In this document: one piece after another, positions 34,477 through 42,425 of the stretch
Numbering within the stretch: position 1 is the stretch's first letter
Layout of the letters: each line of letters starts with the position of its first letter
Assembly (NCBI GenBank): GCA_045564655.1
Contig: JBJLGX010000008.1
Coordinates: 1-64,000, forward strand
Length of the DNA: 64,000 nt
From: UBA826 sp045564655
GTDB lineage: Bacteria; Chloroflexota; Dehalococcoidia; Lucifugimonadales; UBA826
Direction of reading: 5' to 3'
Notes under the pieces: model-generated
What the model was told of the DNA's origin: nothing
Databases searched by the model: none
Seen by the model: the letters and a program-made list of their open reading frames with translations, nothing else
Program-made: the position numbers and the translations under genes

Positions 34477-36762
34477 ATGCAACAGATAATATTATGGCTA
34501 GTTTCCATTGAAGTTATAGGGTTTACGTCTTTTATCCTTACATTTAAAAGCTTTCAGCTATTAAATGATAGAGGGTTTGCAATAAGCAAAATATTTGGCA
34601 TATCAGTCTTAAGCATATTTTCCTGGTTTATAAGTATTACAAATATAATTCCTCGCAATACATTAACTCTATATTTAATACTCATAACATTGATGATTCC
34701 CGCAATAATAATTTTTTACTTCGAAAAACATCAATTTAAAAAATATATTACTGAAAATTGGAAAATTATCTCTTGGCTTCAAGTGATATACTTTTCATTC
34801 TTCTGTTTCTTTATCTTAATAAGGTATTACGACCCTCTAATAAATCATACTGAACAACCTATGGATTTGGCTTTTTTGGCTGCATCTACAAATACAAGTT
34901 CAGGTATACCACTAGACCCTTGGCTAAAAGGGGAAACAATAAATTATTACTATTTTGGATATTGGATTTTCAGTGACATCACAAAACTATCATTCTTAAA
35001 TCCCGAGATATCTTATAATCTCGCACTAGCAACAATCCCTGCCTTATTAGGTATTTCAATTGCCGGTTTAGCCAATAATATATTTACAAGAACAAACCCG
35101 AATTTCCTCATAGGAACTCTTGCTGCATTATTTTCATGTTTTCTATCAAATACTTACGCAATATTTGCATGGTTAAGTGAAAATATAATTAGCTCCAAAA
35201 CATTTTGGAATTATATATGTATTGAAGGGTTACAAAAATCAGAATTTTCAGAATCCTTAGTTTGGTATCCAACACAGTTTTGGTGGTGGTTCAATAGCAC
35301 TAGAATTATAAATTTTTTCGGACCTAATTGTGATACCAGCGGCTCGGATTATACAATAACAGAGACTCCCTTCTTTAGCTATTTACTCGGAGATTTACAC
35401 CCCCATATGATGGTGGCTCCATTTATAATATCGTTTATAACAATTTGCTTATTATTAAATAAAATAAATATTTCAAAATTAACCCCTAACTCAATTTACA
35501 TAGTTCTTGCTAGTATCTTATTACTAAGCATATGTAATTTTATTAATATGTGGACTGCACCAATTTTGATATCTATTTTATTCATGATATTTATCATTAA
35601 AAAATTAAGTGACCCTACCCAATATTTGGGTAGATTATTAATATTTCCAATCATTATTGCTATAACAAGTTTTTTAATAATAATTCCCTATGTACTTAAT
35701 CTAGGAAATTCTATAACTGGAATATATGCATCTCACTCACATACAAGCATCAAGCATGCTTTAATAATATGGATTCCTTTATGGATTCCTATCATTCCGT
35801 ATGTACTAAAAGATTTTATAACTTCAAAATTAACAATTAACATAAGGTCTACAATTATTATTTCAATAATTGTTACGATAGCACCGTGGATTATTAAAAT
35901 GCTATTACCTTTTAATGATGCTCCCAGTGGACCTAGTTTGATTGAATTTACACTGCCAATAAGTATTATGGTATTCATAAGTGTGTTCTCAGCTACAAAC
36001 CATGCAATGAAAAATGGATTAGATGAAAATTCAACAATCATGTATTTAATAAGTTTAGGTTTCTTATTAATATTAATACCAGAATTATTTTACTTGGGGG
36101 ACATATTTGGAAACAGAATGAATACCGTATTTAAATTTTATTACCCAGCATGGATTCTATTTTCATTAGGAGCAGCTTATAGTCTTAAAAAAATATTTGA
36201 GATATTTAAAAGAAATGATCTAAAAATACGAATACTGAGTGCAACATGGTTAATATTAGCAATAACAGGAATATGTTCAGGCTTATATTTTGTTCCATCA
36301 GCTATAAAATCTAAATTAGAGTATTCCGAATACAGATCCTTAAATGGTTTAGTTCACTTAAAAGAGAACAATCCTGACATTTATAAAGCGATCAACTTTA
36401 TAAGAAATGAATCGGAGGTTGAAGAAGGAATATTAGAAGCGACGGGTGAATGGGATGAAAGTGGTATTTTTTCCAGAACTACAGGCATCCAAAATATAAT
36501 CAATTGGCCTGGCCACCAAATTCAATGGCGAGGTAATCTTGAAGAGCTAAGCATCCGAAATAAAGATGTTGAGATTATATATACATCTATCGACAATCAA
36601 ACAGTGGAAGAAAAACTAAATCTATATTCGATTAAATATGCAGTCATTGGCCCAAATGAGATTTTAAAATATGGAGATCAAATCGGACTAACCTTTGATA
36701 ACATCGGAGACTTAGTATTCAAAAATCAAACCATTGAAATCTATAAGTTTAGGAATCCGTAA
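34477..36762 (+). CDS. Chlor_Arch_YYY / DUF2298-type polytopic membrane protein
   Basis: 761 residues, more than a dozen hydrophobic helices. The N-terminal half has EQPMDLAFLAASTNTSSG, DPWLKGETINYYYFGYW (the repeated YYY that names the domain), and TPFFSYLLGDLHPHMM. Later PELFYLGDIFGNRMNTVFKFYY and a soluble tail with the WPGHQIQWRG motif. This DUF2298 (TIGR03662) family is found in Chloroflexota and archaea and resembles lipid-linked sugar transferases. It stands immediately upstream of an Agl23-like gene, its normal companion. A role in building or flipping a lipid-linked glycan is inferred. Confidence 0.85.
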   Translation: MQQIILWLVSIEVIGFTSFILTFKSFQLLNDRGFAISKIFGISVLSIFSWFISITNIIPRNTLTLYLILITLMIPAIIIFYFEKHQFKKYITENWKIISWLQVIYFSFFCFFILIRYYDPLINHTEQPMDLAFLAASTNTSSGIPLDPWLKGETINYYYFGYWIFSDITKLSFLNPEISYNLALATIPALLGISIAGLANNIFTRTNPNFLIGTLAALFSCFLSNTYAIFAWLSENIISSKTFWNYICIEGLQKSEFSESLVWYPTQFWWWFNSTRIINFFGPNCDTSGSDYTITETPFFSYLLGDLHPHMMVAPFIISFITICLLLNKINISKLTPNSIYIVLASILLLSICNFINMWTAPILISILFMIFIIKKLSDPTQYLGRLLIFPIIIAITSFLIIIPYVLNLGNSITGIYASHSHTSIKHALIIWIPLWIPIIPYVLKDFITSKLTINIRSTIIISIIVTIAPWIIKMLLPFNDAPSGPSLIEFTLPISIMVFISVFSATNHAMKNGLDENSTIMYLISLGFLLILIPELFYLGDIFGNRMNTVFKFYYPAWILFSLGAAYSLKKIFEIFKRNDLKIRILSATWLILAITGICSGLYFVPSAIKSKLEYSEYRSLNGLVHLKENNPDIYKAINFIRNESEVEEGILEATGEWDESGIFSRTTGIQNIINWPGHQIQWRGNLEELSIRNKDVEIIYTSIDNQTVEEKLNLYSIKYAVIGPNEILKYGDQIGLTFDNIGDLVFKNQTIEIYKFRNP

Positions 36763-36770
36763 ACTTTAAA

Positions 36771-38732
36771 ATGAACAAATATAATTCGCACAAAATAGTA
36801 GAATGGGGATATTACATATTCATTCTATCTATAGCGCTATTCCTAAGAACAGTTGAGTTATCGAATAGGGCCATGCATCACGATGAAAGTATGCATGCAT
36901 ATTATTCTTGGCAATTACACGAAGGGTTTGGATTAGTACATAACCCCATGCTACACGGACCTTTGCAAATGGAATTAACTGCCATAATATTTACACTGGT
37001 CGGAGACAGTGACTTCACAGCCCGTATTTTATATGCCATTTTCGGAACCATACTAGTCGGACTTCCATTCTTATTCAGAAGTAGATTGGGTACTTGGGGA
37101 GCAATATTTACGTCATTATTTCTGTGTTTCTCTCCTTCAATGGTATATTTCAGTCGATTTGCTCGAAATGACATAATTATTGCCGTTTTTACATTCGGAT
37201 TAATTATAGCAATTTGGAAATTCTTCCAAACCCAAAAACCTCGATACTTACTACTAATAAGTTTTCTTTTAGCACTTTCATTTGGGACAAAAGAAAGTGC
37301 ATTTTTAATAACGGCAATTATTCTGTCATATTGCTTATTGGAATTTTGCAGCAACATAGCTAATCAAACTTTTGCATTAATTAAATCCAATGCCAATATA
37401 ACTGTCCTGAAATTATGTTCCACATTTACATATATATTAAAAAGAGAAGCCATACGGGGAACCAAATATACAAAAGCCCCTGCATATATATCCGTTTTTA
37501 TAATTGTTTCAACTCTAACTTTACCTCAATGGGCAGCATTTTCTGGAATCCTACAAAATACATTCTTGTTAAAATGGAGTGGCATAATTTTATTGTCTGA
37601 AACCGGCATGGTAGGAATGCCTTCAGGTACTGGAAATTTGATAGCACTTTTATTAACTATCACTTTGGGATTAGCATCCATATTTATTGGTTATAGATGG
37701 CATTGGAAAATATGGTGGCAATGCGCTCTTATATTTTATGTAACTTGGGTATTGATTTACACAACGGGTTTGTCGAATTTCATTTCTGGAATCAAAACTG
37801 GTGTTTGGCAGAGTCTAGGATATTGGATAGTGCAACAAGGTGAAGGCAGGGGAGGGCAACCAGAATACTATTACTTGATACTAACAAGTATCTATGAATA
37901 CTTCCCATTTGTAATTTCCATCGCTGGGATAATTTACTATCTTAAAAAACCAAATAAATTTGCTAAATTTTTAATATATTGGGTTTTAGTAACATTTATT
38001 ATTTATACAGTAGCCAGTGAAAAAATGCCTTGGCTACTAGTGAATATTGTTCTCCCAATGATTGTCTTCTCTGGATACTTTATTGGCATAGTATTTGAGA
38101 AAATAATCAAACATAAAGTTCTTAATAAAATGACCGTTGTTTTTACTGTCTGTGCGATTGTATTATTTTGCCTGTCTGTAAGGACATCTTTAATTGCATC
38201 ATTTGTTAATTCTGACATTCCAAAAGAGATGTTAGTTTACACTCAAACATCACCAGACTTAAAAGAATCTATCTCAATTATAAAAGAAATAGACGGGCAA
38301 TCCGATTCTAGAAAACCGAATATATACATTGATAGCACATCTGGTTACACTTGGCCGTGGGCATGGTATTTAAGAAATAGAAAAGATGTAACCTATGGAA
38401 GCTACCCAAACAGCATGAATATAAAAACACCTGAAATCCTAATAATCCATCCCGAAAACTACAATCCACCTGAAGTAATAGCAAACCCAAACTCAGTCAC
38501 TCTTCAGAAAATACCCCATAGATGGTGGTTTCCAGAAGAGACTTATCGTGAATTAAGTATTCCTAATTTAATCCAAAAAAATACTAACTTTCAAAGCCTG
38601 CAAAGCACACTTGAATATTGGCTTAATAGGTCTAATATTGGACATAGAATTGGAAGTGAAGATTTTTATATAGTTTACCTTGAAGGATTCAAACCAATAA
38701 ACCTAATAGCTGATGAAGTCAGGAATGAATAA
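36771..38732 (+). CDS. Agl23-like (TIGR03663-type) membrane glycosyltransferase/flippase-associated protein
   Basis: 653 residues, multiple membrane helices. The N-terminal LRTVELSNRAMHHDESMHAY is the acidic (DE) loop of GT39/PMT-like enzymes; LLHGP-like HNPMLHGPLQMELTAI and YFSRFARNDIIIAVF follow, as in the TIGR03663 family. In archaea Agl23 is linked to flipping of charged dolichol-phosphate glycans. Gap to the DUF2298 gene is eight bases, and the next gene starts one base after its stop, so all three form one operon. The donor and acceptor are unknown. Confidence 0.82.
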   Translation: MNKYNSHKIVEWGYYIFILSIALFLRTVELSNRAMHHDESMHAYYSWQLHEGFGLVHNPMLHGPLQMELTAIIFTLVGDSDFTARILYAIFGTILVGLPFLFRSRLGTWGAIFTSLFLCFSPSMVYFSRFARNDIIIAVFTFGLIIAIWKFFQTQKPRYLLLISFLLALSFGTKESAFLITAIILSYCLLEFCSNIANQTFALIKSNANITVLKLCSTFTYILKREAIRGTKYTKAPAYISVFIIVSTLTLPQWAAFSGILQNTFLLKWSGIILLSETGMVGMPSGTGNLIALLLTITLGLASIFIGYRWHWKIWWQCALIFYVTWVLIYTTGLSNFISGIKTGVWQSLGYWIVQQGEGRGGQPEYYYLILTSIYEYFPFVISIAGIIYYLKKPNKFAKFLIYWVLVTFIIYTVASEKMPWLLVNIVLPMIVFSGYFIGIVFEKIIKHKVLNKMTVVFTVCAIVLFCLSVRTSLIASFVNSDIPKEMLVYTQTSPDLKESISIIKEIDGQSDSRKPNIYIDSTSGYTWPWAWYLRNRKDVTYGSYPNSMNIKTPEILIIHPENYNPPEVIANPNSVTLQKIPHRWWFPEETYRELSIPNLIQKNTNFQSLQSTLEYWLNRSNIGHRIGSEDFYIVYLEGFKPINLIADEVRNE

Positions 38733-38733
38733 A

Positions 38734-40041
38734 ATGAAAATAGCCATTATAGGGGCTGGGATTACAGGATTAGCAACTGCTTACTATTTATCTAAAGAAT
38801 CAAAATATGACATAACTATTTATGAATCTTCTAGTTTCATGGGAGGACATGCATCAACATTTGAAATTGAAGGGACCCCTATAGAACGTGCTTACCATCA
38901 TTGGTTTAGAAATGACTATGAGATATTAGAGTTATGTGAAGAAATTGGATTGTCTGAGCAAATAGGATGGTTTCCTTCAAAAGTTGGCACACTATTCAAT
39001 GGTGAAATATATAATTTCAATTCGCCCATAGATTTGCTTCAGTACAAACCCTTGTCTTTTTTCGACAGATTCCGTTTGGGGATTTCAACATTAAAAATAC
39101 AACATACAAAATCCTGGAAATCTGTTGAGAATACCACTGCTGACAAATGGCTAAAGAAAAATGCAGGAACTGCCGCATATAAAGCTTTTTGGGAACCTAT
39201 GTTGAGAGGCAAATTTGGAGATGAACATTATAAACAAATAGGAATGTCTTGGATTTGGGGAAAAATACACACTCGTTTAGCGTCTCGGAAAGGAATTTTA
39301 ACCAAAGAAAAATTAGGGTACCCGTTGGGAAGTTTTAAAATTTTATTTGACAAATTATATGAAGAAAATAAGCGACGTGGAGTTAAAGTTTGCTTGTCAC
39401 ATTCAGTAACAAAAATAATTACTGATAAGAATCAAGTAAAAGCTTTAAAAATTGAAGGCACAGAAACTCCAGAAAAATTTGATATAGTTGTATGCACATT
39501 ACCTTCAGATATTTTTAGAACTCTTACCCCTGAATTAAGTAACACGTACATAGATAAACTCAAATCTGCTGACTACATGTCTGCAATATTAACCATACTT
39601 GTAACAAAAAAACCCCTAAGTGACATTTATTGGCTAAACATAGCTGATCGCGAAATACCATTTTTAGGTGTTATTGAACATACCAATTTGGTACCTTCTT
39701 ACAATTATTCAAATAATCATATAATTTACCTAACTAATTATGTCACAAAATCTGACCCATTATATAAAATGTCCGATGAAGATTTGCTAAATGAATATAT
39801 TCCACATCTTAAAAAAATAAACCCAAATTTCGATCCTTCATGGATAAAAAACTATTACTACCATAAAATAGATAATGCTCAACCTATCATAAAACCAAAT
39901 TATTCAAAAATAATTCCTTCTCATAAAACAAGCATAGAAAATCTATATTTAGCAAACACTACTCAAATATATCCTGAAGATAGAGGCACAAATTATAGTG
40001 TCCGAATGGCAATTGATATCGCAAATCTAATTAACAATTGA
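38734..40041 (+). CDS. FAD-dependent amine-oxidase-family oxidoreductase
   Basis: 435 residues from ATG 38734; an ATG 21 bases upstream (inside the preceding gene) is possible, but AGGA sits correctly for 38734. The dinucleotide-binding MKIAIIGAGITGLATAYYL is followed by YESSSFMGGHAS; the HHWFRNDYEI segment and ENLYLANTTQIYPEDRGTNY at the end close the FAD site. It resembles protoporphyrinogen-oxidase/UDP-galactopyranose-mutase-like or HpnE/desaturase-like flavoproteins common in glycan loci. Neighbours suggest polysaccharide or isoprenoid-lipid work. Substrate unknown. Confidence 0.8.
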   Translation: MKIAIIGAGITGLATAYYLSKESKYDITIYESSSFMGGHASTFEIEGTPIERAYHHWFRNDYEILELCEEIGLSEQIGWFPSKVGTLFNGEIYNFNSPIDLLQYKPLSFFDRFRLGISTLKIQHTKSWKSVENTTADKWLKKNAGTAAYKAFWEPMLRGKFGDEHYKQIGMSWIWGKIHTRLASRKGILTKEKLGYPLGSFKILFDKLYEENKRRGVKVCLSHSVTKIITDKNQVKALKIEGTETPEKFDIVVCTLPSDIFRTLTPELSNTYIDKLKSADYMSAILTILVTKKPLSDIYWLNIADREIPFLGVIEHTNLVPSYNYSNNHIIYLTNYVTKSDPLYKMSDEDLLNEYIPHLKKINPNFDPSWIKNYYYHKIDNAQPIIKPNYSKIIPSHKTSIENLYLANTTQIYPEDRGTNYSVRMAIDIANLINN

Positions 40042-40053
40042 TATCGCAAATCT
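40011..40053. repeat. 25-bp tandem duplication at the 3' end of the flavoprotein gene
   Basis: AATTGATATCGCAAATCT occurs at 40011-40028 and again at 40036-40053, offset by 25 bases. The first copy encodes the last residues; the second begins just before the stop and runs into the intergenic DNA, so the duplication happened across the stop codon. Probably replication slippage. Confidence 0.75.
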
Positions 40054-40091
40054 GATGAAAAAAAGCTATAATTCTTAGATAGCTAAATGAA

Positions 40092-40120
40092 TTGTCGATA
40101 TGTATTCACTATGCTATGAT
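40092..40120 (+). promoter_or_regulatory. Sigma-70-type promoter for the nuoEFG-like operon
   Basis: TTGTCG (40092-40097), 17-base spacer, TATGAT (40115-40120). It is located 38 bases ahead of the nuoE-like start, in the gap after the flavoprotein gene. Confidence 0.6.
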
Positions 40121-40157
40121 TTCTTCGTATTTGTAATAAGCGTATTTGAGGTCTTCG

Positions 40158-40646
40158 TTGGCTACTGAAAACAAAAAAATTCTGGATGATATAGAAGAAG
40201 CAATCAAATCTCAAAAGAGACCAACTGTTACTGTACTGTCTTCACTTTTAGCGATTCAAGACCATATAGGTTATATACCTGACGAAGCTATATCAGCAGT
40301 TGCAACCACATTAAACACATCAAAAAATGCCGTCTTCAATGTAGCTTCTTTTTATCCAAATTTTAGATTTACTCCACCTAACACTAATTCAGTAGAGGTT
40401 TGCTGGGGACCTACTTGTCATTTATTAGGAGCTTCTACTTTATTAAACGATATATTAAGCAAATTAGATATCGAGGAAGAAGGAGATACTCAAGATGGAA
40501 AAATATCATTCAGATTCAATACTTGCCTAGGAGCCTGCTCTCAAGGACCTGTAATAAGTGTTAACCATGAATTATTTGGAAATATGACATCAAATGAAGC
40601 AACCAACCTAATAGACAATTTACCCGATACTAGAAAACCCCATTGA
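40158..40646 (+). CDS. NADH dehydrogenase subunit E-like 2Fe-2S protein
   Basis: 162 residues from TTG 40158, chosen because GAGGT sits about seven bases upstream; TTG 40146 is possible but lacks an SD. Thioredoxin-like 2Fe-2S domain with EVCWGPTCHLLGA and FNTCLGACSQGPV, giving the C-x4-C and C-x3-C ligands of NuoE. The N-terminal helices contain LSSLLAIQDHIGYIPDEAI, also typical. In complex I and in soluble NAD-linked hydrogenases and formate dehydrogenases this subunit sits next to the NADH-oxidising flavoprotein. The next two genes complete an E-F-G module. Confidence 0.93.
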   Translation: MATENKKILDDIEEAIKSQKRPTVTVLSSLLAIQDHIGYIPDEAISAVATTLNTSKNAVFNVASFYPNFRFTPPNTNSVEVCWGPTCHLLGASTLLNDILSKLDIEEEGDTQDGKISFRFNTCLGACSQGPVISVNHELFGNMTSNEATNLIDNLPDTRKPH

Positions 40647-40667
40647 CAGTGAGTAGGACTTAATATT

Positions 40668-42425
40668 ATGACATCTACTAATTATCAAGAATTACAAAGT
40701 AAATCTACCGAACATTGGGAAAACTTAACCAATGGGCCTGTCCCACTAATTAGAATAGGAAGCGCTATGTGTGGTCATGCATCTGGAGCTTTCAGAATAT
40801 CCGATAAAATCAAAAAGTTAATAAAAGACAAATCCCTAAATGTTAACCTGAATCACGTTGGTTGCTTAGGGTTATGTTATGCAGAACCTATAGTAGAAGT
40901 TAAAAAGGAAGGGAGACCTAGAGTTTTCTTCAGAAATGTATCTACTGAAGACGTTGATGAAATAATAAATTCATATATTATTGGAGATGTTATTCCAGAT
41001 ATTGGAATATTAGGAATTCTGGGTGAAGAAGACCCGAATATATCAGCGCCATTGCTAGATTCAATACCAGGTATAGCTCTACAAAATAGAATTGCACTAC
41101 GTAATGCTGGCCATATTGACCCATCAGATGTACTCCAATATATAGCCAACGATGGTTATTCAGGTTTACACAAAGCCCTGACATCAATGGACCCTTCAGA
41201 TGTAATAGATGAAGTAAAAAAATCAGGTCTTCGAGGTCGTGGCGGGGCAGCCTTTTCTACTGGTCTAAAATGGAGTTTTATGGTCAATTCACCTGGACCA
41301 GTAAAATATATCCTGTGCAATTGTGAGGAAGGAGATCCTGGTGCATATAATGATAAAGGCATATTAGAAAGTGACCCTTATACTTTAATCGAAGGTTTAA
41401 CGATAGCCGGATATGCTACTGGTGCATCAAACGGGATAGTTTTTATCAGACATGGGCATGATGGCCCAATTGATAGAACTGAAGAGGCAATATCACAGGC
41501 TTATAAATATGGTCTTTTAGGTAAAAATATACTAGGCACTGAATTCAGCTTTGACATAGAGGTTTCATTAACCGGCGAATCATATGTGGCAGGAGAAGAA
41601 ACTGCTCTTATGGAAGCTGTAGAAGGAAAAAGATCCATGCCACGATATAGACCTCCTTTTCCTGCAGCATATGGAGTCTGGGGTAAACCAAGTACCATAA
41701 ATAATGTAAAATCTCTTTCTTATGCACCTGAAATAATTTCAAAGGGTTCCGGTTGGTTTTCTGATATCGGTGTTGAAAAAAGTACAGGAACCGCGATTGT
41801 ATGTTTAAGTGGAGAAATCAACAACCCTGGTCTTTATGAAGTGCCTATGGGCATGACACTAGGCCAAGTGATAGATGATATAGGTGGCGGAATATCAAAA
41901 AACAGGACTTTGAAACTCCTACAAACAGGAGGACCCTTAGGAGGCGTATTGGGGCCAGACAGTAAAGATATTCATATCGATTTTGATGAAATGAGAGCAG
42001 CTGGAGCCATATTTGGATCAGGCGGTATTATCGTAGGAAGTGAGGCCGTTTGCGCAGTAGATCTTACTCGAGTTTTAGTGGCATTCTGTCAATTTGAATC
42101 ATGTGGAAAGTGTTTCCCTTGTAGATTAGGTATGGAACACTTATTAGAAGTAGTTGAGAGAATAGCAAACTTTAAAAGTGAACCAGGCGATATTGAACTT
42201 ATGAGTAGTGTCGGAAAAACAATGGAAGCCGGATCTCTTTGTGGCCATGGTCAATTAGGATTTGGGCCCATAAGATCTGCAATGACACACTTTAAAGATG
42301 ATTTTGAAGCTCATATAAATAATAAATCTTGCCCCACAGGGAGTTGTTTAAACCCCAAAATTACTCCGAAGAGTACCCGTCCTTATGCTACAGATTATGT
42401 ACCTGAATTAGTCAAGGAGACTTAA
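40668..42425 (+). CDS. NADH-oxidising flavoprotein, NuoF/HoxF-like, with N-terminal 2Fe-2S domain
   Basis: 585 residues. An N-terminal thioredoxin-like domain (RIGSAMCGHASGAF, HVGCLGLCYAEPIVEV) is fused to a NuoF core: GLRGRGGAAFSTGLKW (FMN/NADH loop), NCEEGDPGAYNDKGILESDP, and the N3-type 4Fe-4S ligands in ESCGKCFPCRLGMEHLLEV. This longer form is typical of HoxF/HydB/FdsB-like soluble enzymes rather than minimal complex I NuoF. It binds FMN and takes hydride from NADH, or reduces NAD+. The nuoG-like gene starts at the very next base. Confidence 0.94.
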   Translation: MTSTNYQELQSKSTEHWENLTNGPVPLIRIGSAMCGHASGAFRISDKIKKLIKDKSLNVNLNHVGCLGLCYAEPIVEVKKEGRPRVFFRNVSTEDVDEIINSYIIGDVIPDIGILGILGEEDPNISAPLLDSIPGIALQNRIALRNAGHIDPSDVLQYIANDGYSGLHKALTSMDPSDVIDEVKKSGLRGRGGAAFSTGLKWSFMVNSPGPVKYILCNCEEGDPGAYNDKGILESDPYTLIEGLTIAGYATGASNGIVFIRHGHDGPIDRTEEAISQAYKYGLLGKNILGTEFSFDIEVSLTGESYVAGEETALMEAVEGKRSMPRYRPPFPAAYGVWGKPSTINNVKSLSYAPEIISKGSGWFSDIGVEKSTGTAIVCLSGEINNPGLYEVPMGMTLGQVIDDIGGGISKNRTLKLLQTGGPLGGVLGPDSKDIHIDFDEMRAAGAIFGSGGIIVGSEAVCAVDLTRVLVAFCQFESCGKCFPCRLGMEHLLEVVERIANFKSEPGDIELMSSVGKTMEAGSLCGHGQLGFGPIRSAMTHFKDDFEAHINNKSCPTGSCLNPKITPKSTRPYATDYVPELVKET

